64,000 bases of DNA, from assembly GCA_023384135.1 (NCBI GenBank), contig JAHDXS010000001.1, forward strand, positions 558,001 through 622,000, in the 5' to 3' direction. Within the stretch, counting starts at the first letter, position 1; the number at the start of each line of letters is the position of its first letter. This DNA comes from Alphaproteobacteria bacterium (GTDB taxonomy: Bacteria; Pseudomonadota; Alphaproteobacteria; Micavibrionales; Micavibrionaceae). The translations under genes and the position numbers were made by a program. Shown here one piece after another: positions 9,354 through 17,038 of this stretch. The notes below the pieces were generated by a model, which did not search any database, had not been told where the DNA came from, and saw nothing but the letters and a program-made list of their open reading frames with translations.

Positions 9354-9929
9354 ATGAAAACTCTGCTTGTAAAGGCAATGGTCGGCCTGATCGCAACCCT
9401 TCTTTCCCTGTGGCTGGGGGGGTTTATTATTTTCAGCGTCTACGCCCTGACGGTAAGTCCGTCTAACACGGACGAAAAGACGGAAGCCATTGTTGTTCTA
9501 ACCGGGGGCAACCACAGGATTCAGACCGGGCTGGACCTGCTCGCACAGGGATTAGCGCCGAGCATGCTGATCTCCGGTGTCCATGAAAAAGTCACTGTCG
9601 ATGACATTTTAAAAAACTGGAAGGGGCCGCTGCCGCCGCCGACCTGCTGCGTAACACTGGGGCATAAGGCGCTGACGACCTATGATAACGCCGACGAAGC
9701 GAAGGAATGGATCGAAAGCAACGGCTTTAAATCTATCCGTCTCGTCACGTCCGGCTACCACATGGGACGCGCCCTGCTGGAATTCAAACGCAGCATGCCC
9801 CACATAAAAACGATCCCGCATCCTGTAGCAGAGCGCGATTACGGCCTTCTGGAATGGCGTTTCTGGGAACTGGCCTTCACGGAATACCATAAAATCATCT
9901 TTCGCCTGTTACGCATGTCGCTGGACTGA
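9354..9929 (+). CDS. YdcF/SanA-family (DUF218) membrane-anchored protein
   Basis: 191 residues. One membrane helix near residues 10-35 precedes a DUF218 domain with the typical AIVVLTGG, LLAQGLAPSMLISG, NADEAKEW and LVTSGYHMGRALL blocks. Characterised relatives (ElyC, SanA, YdcF) act in envelope integrity or bind nucleotide-like ligands, but their chemistry is unresolved. It sits between ftsX and the acyltransferase gene, spaced 12 and 13 bp, so one operon is likely. A CC pair (PPPTCC) in the middle is unusual to my eye. Confidence 0.82.
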   Translation: MKTLLVKAMVGLIATLLSLWLGGFIIFSVYALTVSPSNTDEKTEAIVVLTGGNHRIQTGLDLLAQGLAPSMLISGVHEKVTVDDILKNWKGPLPPPTCCVTLGHKALTTYDNADEAKEWIESNGFKSIRLVTSGYHMGRALLEFKRSMPHIKTIPHPVAERDYGLLEWRFWELAFTEYHKIIFRLLRMSLD

Positions 9930-9942
9930 ACGGTAAGGTAAA

Positions 9943-11388
9943 ATGCCCCGCTACATGATCCGCTCGACACTCTACAATCTTTGCTTTTACAGCCTGACGG
10001 CGTGCGCCTGTATTCTATGCTTGCCAACCCTCTTGATGCCGCGCCGGGCGTTTATGACGGTGGTTCACGGATTTGTCTTCTGTAATCATATTCTTGAGCG
10101 GTATATCCTCGCTCTGGATTTCGAAGTCCGCGGACGTGAATATCTCCCGCCCGGTCCCTGCATTATTGCCGCGAAGCATCAATCCGCCTATGAAACGACG
10201 AAGCTGCATATCCTCTTTGACGATCCGGCGATCATCCTCAAGCGCGAACTGCTGAAAATACCGCTCTGGGGCCGCTACCTCGCGAAATCCGATGTCATAG
10301 CGATCGATCGCAGCACACCGAAATCCGCGATCGAATCCATCCAGACAGGTGCAAAACGGGTCATGGAACAAGGGCGCCAGATCGTCATTTTCCCGCAAGG
10401 CACCCGCGTCGCCACACATGTCACGGCCAAAGACCGTCCCTATAAGATCGGCGTGGTCAGGATCCAGGAGGCCACGCAATTACCGATCATCCCGCTGGCA
10501 ATGAATACGGGTGTATTCTGGCCGCGCAACAGCTGGCTGAAAACGCCCGGCCGCGTCGTCTTTGAATTTCTGCCGCCGATCCTGCCCGGGGATAGCCCCG
10601 ATAAAATCCTTGCAAACTTACAAGAGACGCTCGAAAGCCGAACGGACGCTTTGATGAGCGAGGCTCGCGCCCAGATCGCCACCCGCCGCAAACCACGTAC
10701 CCCGCTGATCGCCCTGATCCTCGCCCTTATTCTAATAATCGCCTACACCGCCAACTGGTTCATCGTTGCGGAGATCATCAGAACACGAATCGCGGAACGG
10801 TTCGACGAGGCCGAACGCGAGGGGATCGCCAAAATTGTAAAGCGCCCGGTGCCCGTCATTTCCGGCTTCCCGGGAAAAATGAACCTCGATATGGGCGAAC
10901 TGGAAATTCTCAGCCCCGCCGGAACGATCAACCTCGCGTCCCTGCATGCCGAGGCGTGGCCCCTGCCCCGCATGCCCATCGCGGCAGAAATTAAGCAGCT
11001 TGAAGTCAAACAGCGTTACTGGCTGGCGCCCCTGAATTTTGAGAGCGTTTCGGCAACCGTTCGCCCGCGCGGCCAAAGCTATGATCTGATCGCCAGCGAA
11101 GCGCTCAGCGGAGACTTCGTCGCGCGTGCCAACGGTCATGCCATCCTCGAAAGCGAAGACGCCCCACAAATCGTACTCACGCTTGAAGTAGAAAACGAAC
11201 AACCTTTTATACAGAAGCTGGTTGAAAATCAGATCGTGAGACCGCAACCCGCCATGATCGCAGGCAGCACTCTGGCCGCTATGAAGCGAGACGGCGTGGC
11301 TAAGCTCACCCTGACCTCAAGAGGACAGGCCGTCTATCTCGGCCCCATAAAGATCATGGATTTGAAACGCCGCAGGCCTATTCAATAA
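9943..11388 (+). CDS. PlsC-type acyltransferase fused to a DUF2125-like domain
   Basis: 481 residues. Residues 1-240 are a lysophosphatidate acyltransferase fold: N-terminal membrane helix, KHQSAYE around residue 79 (an HX4E version of the usual HX4D), the KRELLKIPLWG block and FPQGTR at 150-155. This would acylate 1-acyl-glycerol-3-phosphate at the inner membrane. A second membrane helix (about 243-265) begins a region resembling DUF2125, an envelope beta-domain family normally made by a separate gene beside prephenate dehydrogenase, which is the neighbour here too. The fusion is continuous, with no sign of a frameshift. Function of the second half is unknown. Confidence 0.82.
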   Translation: MPRYMIRSTLYNLCFYSLTACACILCLPTLLMPRRAFMTVVHGFVFCNHILERYILALDFEVRGREYLPPGPCIIAAKHQSAYETTKLHILFDDPAIILKRELLKIPLWGRYLAKSDVIAIDRSTPKSAIESIQTGAKRVMEQGRQIVIFPQGTRVATHVTAKDRPYKIGVVRIQEATQLPIIPLAMNTGVFWPRNSWLKTPGRVVFEFLPPILPGDSPDKILANLQETLESRTDALMSEARAQIATRRKPRTPLIALILALILIIAYTANWFIVAEIIRTRIAERFDEAEREGIAKIVKRPVPVISGFPGKMNLDMGELEILSPAGTINLASLHAEAWPLPRMPIAAEIKQLEVKQRYWLAPLNFESVSATVRPRGQSYDLIASEALSGDFVARANGHAILESEDAPQIVLTLEVENEQPFIQKLVENQIVRPQPAMIAGSTLAAMKRDGVAKLTLTSRGQAVYLGPIKIMDLKRRRPIQ

Positions 11389-11408
11389 GCACAAAAGCTC
11401 AGGCAGCC

Positions 11409-12284
11409 TTATTCCGCCTGTCCTTGCTCCACAATCTGCTTTCGGATTGCGCGGGTTTTTGTAAAGACGTCATAAAGATAGTCCCCGTTCCCCTGCCGGA
11501 TCGCCTTTTGCAGGGCGGTCAAATCTTCGCTGAATCGCTGCAACACCTCAAGAACGGCGGACTTGTTATTAAGAAAAATATCCCGCCACATGACCGGATC
11601 AGACGCCGCGATCCGCGTGAAATCACGGAAACCGGAGGCGGAGAATTTGATCACATCGGACTTGATATCGTCCTCCAGCTCCGTCGCCGTTCCCACGATC
11701 GTGTAAGCGATCAGGTGCGGGAGGTGTGAGGTGATGCCGAGAACAAGGTCGTGATGGGCCGGATCCATAATCTCAATCCGGGCGGAACATTCTTCCCACA
11801 ATTTCGTGACCTTCTCCACCGCGCGCACGCTGGTGTCAGGCAAGGGCGTAAGTACGCACCAGCGATTCTCGAACAACTCGGTGAAGCCCGCCTCGGGCCC
11901 GGAAAACTCAGTCCCCGCGATGGGGTGCCCGGGCACGAACTCGACGCCCGGACGGCAAAACGGTTTGACGGCGTCGATCACAGCCATCTTCACCGAACCC
12001 GTATCGGTGACAATCGCACCTTGCTTGAGCGCGGGGGCGATCCGCTCGGCGACGATCCGCATCGCTCCGACCGGAACCGCGATCATGATAAGGTCCGCGC
12101 CCTCGACCGCCTCCGTCAGATTATCCGTCACCTTGTGCGCAAGCCCCAGATCGTGCACACGCTTGCACACGTCCAGACTCGCATCCGCCGCGACCAGAAC
12201 CTTGGCCAGCCTCTTTTTCAGAATGATCCGGGCCACCGAAGAACCGATCAGCCCCATCCCGATAATCGTTACTTTCTCAAACAT
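11409..12284 (-). CDS. tyrA: Prephenate (cyclohexadienyl) dehydrogenase
   Basis: 291 residues. The NAD-binding Rossmann motif IIGMGLIGSSVA opens the protein; the catalytic and substrate region is FVPGHPIAGTEFSG, followed by the all-helical dimerisation domain with ITSHLPHLIAYT and FRDFTRIA. It oxidatively decarboxylates prephenate (or arogenate) in tyrosine synthesis; which substrate is preferred cannot be read from sequence alone. GAGGA lies 7 bases before the ATG. No ACT domain. It is downstream of the chorismate mutase gene on the same strand with a 98-bp gap; the aminotransferase often found there is absent. Confidence 0.93.
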   Translation of the reverse strand: MFEKVTIIGMGLIGSSVARIILKKRLAKVLVAADASLDVCKRVHDLGLAHKVTDNLTEAVEGADLIMIAVPVGAMRIVAERIAPALKQGAIVTDTGSVKMAVIDAVKPFCRPGVEFVPGHPIAGTEFSGPEAGFTELFENRWCVLTPLPDTSVRAVEKVTKLWEECSARIEIMDPAHHDLVLGITSHLPHLIAYTIVGTATELEDDIKSDVIKFSASGFRDFTRIAASDPVMWRDIFLNNKSAVLEVLQRFSEDLTALQKAIRQGNGDYLYDVFTKTRAIRKQIVEQGQAE

Positions 12285-12382
12285 AGTCAGTCCTCATTCT
12301 CGCAAAGGCGACCTTTTCTGCGGCGCGCCTTACAAATACATATTCCAGCTTTTCAATTAAGAGCGACGCATCCGCCGCAGAG

Positions 12383-13243
12383 TTATTCATCGAGTTCCGG
12401 CACCGCCGGATACCCGCCGACCACGCCGATATAGCTGCACTCGCCCTCGAACGCCTGCCGGATCGTGTCCAGAACAGCGGCATCCGGCGAGATATAACCC
12501 CGCGCCTCGACAAGATGCACGTTTGCGTCTGCCCGGCGGGTAGATTTGGAGCTATAGAGGTTGACAATACTAAGCCCGAGTTCGGTCAGCCGCTCGACGA
12601 TCTTCGTCCGGCTGATGGTGGCGCTCAGTTCAAGCCCGATGAAGGTATAATCCTCGTCGGACGGAAGAAATTCAAACTTTGATACGACCAAGGCCCGGTG
12701 CGTGATCGTGGCAGACCCCTTCTTGGCATGGAGGCCATAGGGCAAGGCGCAGATGATCGACATCGTCTCGCTGTGCTGCTCAAAGAGATGCGACCACCAT
12801 GCCGCCTTTTGATCCAGCTCGGGCCAAGGCATCACCGCAAAGGACGCATCGTCGTTTCGCACCGCGCCGATGGCGCCCGCCGCGCTGTTGATCCGCTTCA
12901 TCGGCACGATGGTGCCGAAATAATCCTTGGCCATATCCCACTGCGGATTACCGTCATCCTCGGAAAAGACAATGACAGTCAGGCCTGTTTGCAAAAGCGC
13001 CACAGCGCCAACAAGCTCGCGCCATATGCGCACGACCGCCTGACGCGGCAGCGGGCCACTGTGACGGGCCAGCAAGCGGCGGATCATCTTCGCCTCCCGC
13101 GCGGGCTGCACCATCTGGAGATTGGACTTGCGCTTAGCCTCGGCGATCGAGGACACCAGAGAGGCGCGCTCCATCAGCAGATCGTGAACTGTGTCATCGA
13201 TCTTGTCGATTTTAACCCGAATGTCGCTCAGCGTTTTTGACAT
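12383..13243 (-). CDS. Chorismate mutase (AroQ) with degenerate prephenate-dehydratase/ACT-like C-terminus
   Basis: 286 residues. Residues 1-90 are an AroQ helical chorismate mutase (IRVKIDKIDDTVHDLLMERA, with the R, K and E positions typical of the active site), making prephenate from chorismate. The remainder resembles PheA in outline: HRALVVS stands where dehydratases have TRFLVL, and an ACT-like part ends in IGVVGGYP (compare LGSYP). The catalytic Thr of the TRF motif is not kept and no early GPxGTxS motif is visible, so dehydratase activity is unlikely. The ACT-like end may sense an aromatic amino acid. It faces metA across 79 bp. Confidence 0.8.
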   Translation of the reverse strand: MSKTLSDIRVKIDKIDDTVHDLLMERASLVSSIAEAKRKSNLQMVQPAREAKMIRRLLARHSGPLPRQAVVRIWRELVGAVALLQTGLTVIVFSEDDGNPQWDMAKDYFGTIVPMKRINSAAGAIGAVRNDDASFAVMPWPELDQKAAWWSHLFEQHSETMSIICALPYGLHAKKGSATITHRALVVSKFEFLPSDEDYTFIGLELSATISRTKIVERLTELGLSIVNLYSSKSTRRADANVHLVEARGYISPDAAVLDTIRQAFEGECSYIGVVGGYPAVPELDE

Positions 13244-13264
13244 GGACTTGCCGTCTTTCCCAAC

Positions 13265-13290
13265 CTATAAAAGCTTATTTATAGATAAGC
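13265..13290. promoter_or_regulatory. Overlapping inverted repeats between chorismate mutase gene and metA
   Basis: Two perfect inverted repeats overlap in the 79-bp divergent spacer: CTATAAA / TTTATAG (13265-13271 and 13278-13284, 6-base centre) and GCTTAT / ATAAGC (13273-13278 and 13285-13290). They could be an operator serving both genes, or simply AT-rich promoter DNA. Confidence 0.4.
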
Positions 13291-13322
13291 GTTAAAGAAA
13301 TCAAACGGATCGTGAGAATTAA

Positions 13323-14378
13323 ATGCCCCTCGTGGCCTATAATGACCTGCCGACCTTCGAGCGCCTGAAACAGGAGGGCCGCACCGTCCTGCCCCCGGAA
13401 CGCGCCGCCAAGCAGGATATCCGCGAAATGCATATCGGGCTGCTGAACATGATGCCCGACGCGGCTCTGACCGCCACGGAGCGCCAGTTTTTTCGCCATA
13501 TCGGCGAAAGTAACCAGATCGCGCAGCTGTATGTCCACCCTTTCACTCTGCCCGAACTGGAACGCAGCGCCGAAACCAAAAAATATGTAAAAAAATACTA
13601 CGAACCCTTTGAAAAACTGCAGGAAGACGGTCTGGACGCCCTGATTATCACCGGCGCCAACATTTCACAGCCCCACCTTGAAAGGGAACCATTCTGGGAC
13701 CCCTTGAAAAAGGTTGTGGACTGGGCATGGGACAACGTGACCTCGACACTCTGCTCCTGCCTCGCCACGCATGCGGTGATGCAGTTCCGTTATGGCCAGA
13801 AGCGCACCCCGCTGCCCGGGGGGCACAAGCTCTGGGGCGTCTACCGCCACCGGATCGAGGACAGGCTTCACCCACTGGTCCGCAACATGAACACCGTTTT
13901 CGACGTACCCCATTCACGCTTTAACGATATTTCCGAAGAGCAGTTCCACGCTGCCGGAATGAAAATACTGATCAAGGGCCAAGAATCCGGAACCCACATC
14001 GCCGTCAGCCCCGATGGCTTCCGTCTTGTCTGTATGCAAGGCCACCCGGAATACGACACAATCAGCCTTCTCAAGGAATATGAGCGCGAGCTGCGTCGCT
14101 TTGAGTCCGGCGAGCGGCCCGATTGCCCCCCCTTCCCCGAAAATTATTTCAAGCCGGAGATCATCGAGCGCATCGCTCCCGGCGGCGCGAACACCACGAT
14201 GGCGCTGATGGAACGCCATAAGGAGTTCATCGCGGACAATCTGGAAAATACATGGACTGACAGCGGACGCAGCATCCTCTCAAGCTGGATCGGTGTGGTC
14301 TACCAGATCACCAACGCCGACAGAAAACGCCAGTTCATGGAAGGCACCGATCCGAACGATCCGCTGAAGGGAATTTAA
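13323..14378 (+). CDS. metA: MetA-family homoserine O-acyltransferase
   Basis: 351 residues. It activates homoserine by O-acylation as the first committed step of methionine synthesis. The nucleophile is the second Cys of LCSCLATHA, the catalytic His and Glu are in MQGHPEYD, and FDVPHSRFNDI is a MetA landmark. In the family the residue at E. coli position 111 tends to separate succinyl (Gly) from acetyl (Glu) donors; an ungapped alignment of TGANISQPHL places Ser there, so the donor is open. Many alphaproteobacteria use MetX/MetW instead. The C-terminal 40 residues extend past the catalytic fold. Confidence 0.92.
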   Translation: MPLVAYNDLPTFERLKQEGRTVLPPERAAKQDIREMHIGLLNMMPDAALTATERQFFRHIGESNQIAQLYVHPFTLPELERSAETKKYVKKYYEPFEKLQEDGLDALIITGANISQPHLEREPFWDPLKKVVDWAWDNVTSTLCSCLATHAVMQFRYGQKRTPLPGGHKLWGVYRHRIEDRLHPLVRNMNTVFDVPHSRFNDISEEQFHAAGMKILIKGQESGTHIAVSPDGFRLVCMQGHPEYDTISLLKEYERELRRFESGERPDCPPFPENYFKPEIIERIAPGGANTTMALMERHKEFIADNLENTWTDSGRSILSSWIGVVYQITNADRKRQFMEGTDPNDPLKGI

Positions 14379-14380
14379 AG

Positions 14381-15175
14381 TCAATCTTCGCCAGACCGAC
14401 CGCGCCACAACGCCGTCATCCGCGCCGAAAAATTCTGCGGCACCGGAACACCGGAGGGCCGCCCACCGAAAAACCCGGGACTACCAACCGCCACCTTAGA
14501 CCCCGAGCCCTTATCGACACCGGCATAAATCTGCTTGCTGGCTTCAATCATATGCACCCCGGCTGCAACCGGGAGGCATACCCGACCGACCCGCTCGAAC
14601 ACGTTGGAAGAACGGATGAAAAAAGAAAATTTGAACGGGGGAACGAACAACGCCCCCTGAACACGCTCCTGAACGAACAAATTCTCGCGCAGGGAATAGC
14701 ATAATTGTGAGAGTGAGAAAGGGCTGCCGTGCCCGAACGGCGACCATTCCACCCGCGACCACAGCGCCGCCCTGTTGGGCACGATCACCAGAATCCGCCC
14801 GTTGGGTTTGAGCACGCGCCAGATTTCATGAAGATTTGAGGGCAAATGCTCACAATATTCCAGATGATGCACGAGAAGAATACGGTCAACGGAAGCATTC
14901 TCGACAGGAAGCGCAGACCCTTCCGAAAGATAGACAAGATTCTTGGCCTCCTTCGGCCATGTATCCGCACCGAAACGCGCAGGCATCATAGCAAAAACCC
15001 GCTCAGCCCGGTCCGCAAAGGCTTCAAGATAGGGAACCGCATAACCCGACCCCATCACGCGCATGCCCGCAATGTCGGGCCAGAAAGACGCAATCCGGCG
15101 ATTCAGGATGCCTTTAACGGCCAGCCCGAGAGGCGAATTGTAAAATGTTCTGAAATCATAGACAGAGCGGTACAT
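14381..15175 (-). CDS. Class I SAM-dependent methyltransferase (UbiE/type 11-like)
   Basis: 264 residues. A weakly kept motif I lies around MRVMGSGYAVPYLEAFA; the clearer signs are LPVENASVDRILLVHHLEYCE (the acidic post-II region) and LHEIWRVLKPNGRILVIVPNR, typical of methyltransferase type 11 domains. The methyl acceptor is unknown. Such a gene often stands beside glyoxalase II in alphaproteobacteria; here it follows mutT by 9 bp and they are presumably co-transcribed. The last 50 residues are Gly/Pro/Ser-rich and probably disordered. Confidence 0.8.
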   Translation of the reverse strand: MYRSVYDFRTFYNSPLGLAVKGILNRRIASFWPDIAGMRVMGSGYAVPYLEAFADRAERVFAMMPARFGADTWPKEAKNLVYLSEGSALPVENASVDRILLVHHLEYCEHLPSNLHEIWRVLKPNGRILVIVPNRAALWSRVEWSPFGHGSPFSLSQLCYSLRENLFVQERVQGALFVPPFKFSFFIRSSNVFERVGRVCLPVAAGVHMIEASKQIYAGVDKGSGSKVAVGSPGFFGGRPSGVPVPQNFSARMTALWRGRSGED

Positions 15176-15184
15176 AAGGCCATT

Positions 15185-15643
15185 CTACAGCCGATCGCGG
15201 ATTTGGTAAACAAGCGGGATATCCGCCTCCGGCATGGCATAATTATAAAGATCTTGCGGCAAAACCCACGCCAGAGCCTGCGCCTCCATCGGCTGCGGCT
15301 CCCCACGCCAGACCCGGCAAACGAACAAAGGCATCAGAAGATGAAAATCGTCATAGCCGTGCGAGGAAAACCCGAGCGGCGAAAAACAGCATTCGCGCGT
15401 CTCGATCCCCAGCTCCTCCTCAAGCTCACGCATAAGCGCATATTCGGGCGTCTCACCCGCCTGCACTTTGCCACCGGGAAACTCCCACAGACCCGCCATG
15501 CTCTTACCTTCGGGCCGCTGCGCCAGAAGCACCCTCCCGGACGAATCCACCAGCGCCGCCGCCGCAACAAACACGACTGGCAAGCCCGAAGGCCTCTCCG
15601 GCCTCGGCAAGGCAAGCGCCTCATGACAATTTATTTTTTTCAT
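15185..15643 (-). CDS. mutT: MutT-like Nudix hydrolase (8-oxo-dGTP diphosphatase type)
   Basis: 152 residues. A perfect Nudix box runs from GKVQAGE to RELEEELGI (G-x5-E-x7-R-E-L-x-E-E-L-G-I), followed by the short C-terminal strand-helix expected of MutT. The likely job is hydrolysis of oxidised nucleotides such as 8-oxo-dGTP; in many alphaproteobacteria a mutT lies next to secA, as here with ppiC between. The Shine-Dalgarno GAGG comes straight after the T-tract of the hairpin at 15655-15688, so expression may depend on read-through. Confidence 0.87.
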   Translation of the reverse strand: MKKINCHEALALPRPERPSGLPVVFVAAAALVDSSGRVLLAQRPEGKSMAGLWEFPGGKVQAGETPEYALMRELEEELGIETRECCFSPLGFSSHGYDDFHLLMPLFVCRVWRGEPQPMEAQALAWVLPQDLYNYAMPEADIPLVYQIRDRL

Positions 15644-15654
15644 GCCCGGACCTC

Positions 15655-15688
15655 AAAAAAAGAAGCCGCACTGAGGAGCGCGGCTTCT
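15655..15688 (-). terminator. Intrinsic terminator after ppiC
   Basis: Minus-strand hairpin with a perfect 9-bp stem (AGAAGCCGC / GCGGCTTCT), a 10-base loop and a run of seven T. It lies between the ppiC stop and the mutT start, only 12 bases before the mutT ATG. Confidence 0.8.
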
Positions 15689-15716
15689 GCTGAATTAAAA
15701 GAAACCAACACACAAA

Positions 15717-16859
15717 TTACTGCGCTGCCGGTTCCGTAGGGGCTTGTGAAGCCTGATCCGGTGCAGCGGCAGACGGTTCGGAAGCAGGTGCTTCAGCTGA
15801 GGAATCCTGCATGGGTTCACCCGTAGCCGGCTCGACGGCTTCATGCTCGCCGGCATCCGGCTCTAAGCCTTCGGCCTGCTCTTGTGGCTCCTCATCCTTG
15901 ACCGGATTGCCTTTTTCGTCAAACCGCTCGACTTGAGCATCCTCGCGCCACTGAGCAACGATTTCGTTGTAAAGCTGACGGCTGATCTCCTGTTCGAGAT
16001 AGGGCTTGGCGGTTTCAAAATCGGCGGGCGGACGCTCGCGCTTATCCTCAACCTTAATGATGTGATAACCGAAAGAGGACTTGACCGGAGTCTTGGTATA
16101 CGCTCCGACTTTGGTCTCGAAGGCCGCCTTGGCGAACTCAGGAACGACTTCCTCTTTGGCAAAGTAACCCAGATCGCCGCCCGTCTCAGACGAACCGTCG
16201 AGGGAATTTTCCTTGGCCAGCTTTGAGAAGTCCGCGCCGCCATCAAGCTGCTTGATCAGGTCTTTGGCTTTTTGCTCGTCTTCCGCAGAAACCAGAATAT
16301 GAGAAGCCTTCACTTCCTCAACCTTCTGGAAACCGGCAGAGTAATCATCATAAGCCTTCTTGATACGCTCATCAGTCATGGCTTTTTTAACTTCGCGCTC
16401 GATAAAGATCGAACGGACGATTTGCTTTTGTGCATTCGCCAGTTCCTTTTGCACCTCCGGATCGCGGTCCAGACCGGAATTGCCGATCTGCGCGTCGATC
16501 ACGCGTTCACCTATCATTTGATCCAGGGCGATCTGCGCAACGACATCTTCAGGAAACTGTCTGAAATTCTCGGGCATATGCTTAAGCATTTCCTGAACGT
16601 CCGCTTTGGTAATGTCTTGTCCGTTCACGCGGGCAACCAGCGGATTCTCTGGAGAAGCAGGCTGAGACGGCGTTGCAGAGGCCAGAGACGTTGCGGCCGG
16701 AGCAATTTGTGCCAGAGGTCCGGGCAAATTCGCAGTCGGGATCATACGCCCGGCAAGAAAACCAAGAGCGCCGACGATAATAACGATAAGAACGGTAACA
16801 ACCGCATGGCCGGACTCGGATCCAAGCTGGTTTTCCCTGTTTTGGGGCAGATAAGACAT
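15717..16859 (-). CDS. Membrane-anchored parvulin-type peptidyl-prolyl isomerase
   Basis: 380 residues from ATG 16859, chosen because GAGGAAT precedes it; the in-frame TTG four codons earlier is part of that ribosome binding site. One membrane helix (about residues 20-42), an Ala/Pro/Ser linker, a SurA/PrsA-like N-lobe (about 75-155), and a PpiC rotamase domain (about 160-260: ASHILVSAEDEQKA, GGDLGYFAKEEVVPEFA, SSFGYHIIKVEDKR). The last 60 residues are Glu/Ala/Pro-rich and disordered. Expected to assist folding of exported proteins in the periplasm, which fits its position opposite secA. Confidence 0.9.
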   Translation of the reverse strand: MSYLPQNRENQLGSESGHAVVTVLIVIIVGALGFLAGRMIPTANLPGPLAQIAPAATSLASATPSQPASPENPLVARVNGQDITKADVQEMLKHMPENFRQFPEDVVAQIALDQMIGERVIDAQIGNSGLDRDPEVQKELANAQKQIVRSIFIEREVKKAMTDERIKKAYDDYSAGFQKVEEVKASHILVSAEDEQKAKDLIKQLDGGADFSKLAKENSLDGSSETGGDLGYFAKEEVVPEFAKAAFETKVGAYTKTPVKSSFGYHIIKVEDKRERPPADFETAKPYLEQEISRQLYNEIVAQWREDAQVERFDEKGNPVKDEEPQEQAEGLEPDAGEHEAVEPATGEPMQDSSAEAPASEPSAAAPDQASQAPTEPAAQ

Positions 16860-16969
16860 GATATTCCTCAAATATAAAGATCTGGACGGTATGCAGAATT
16901 ACCCGCGCAGACTATAGAAAGCGCCACATCTTTTCAATAGGGAAAGTGCCCTTTGCGTTAACCCCCTTA

Positions 16970-16998
16970 TTGACGCCGCGCCCCCGGAGCCTTATACC
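16970..16998 (+). promoter_or_regulatory. Probable sigma-70 promoter of secA
   Basis: TTGACG (5 of 6 to consensus), a 17-base spacer and TATACC (4 of 6). Initiation would fall near 17005, giving a leader of about 33 bases to the TTG at 17039; the alternative ATG at 16946 lies upstream of this promoter. Confidence 0.55.
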
Positions 16999-17038
16999 AG
17001 AACGACTTGTTAGGGGCTTTTCCGGGAGAATATCTCAC

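Noticed and set aside
13244-13322. SAM-II type riboswitch before metA
   Set aside because: The spacer is only 79 bp and I could not match the SAM-II consensus core; only palindromes are evident.
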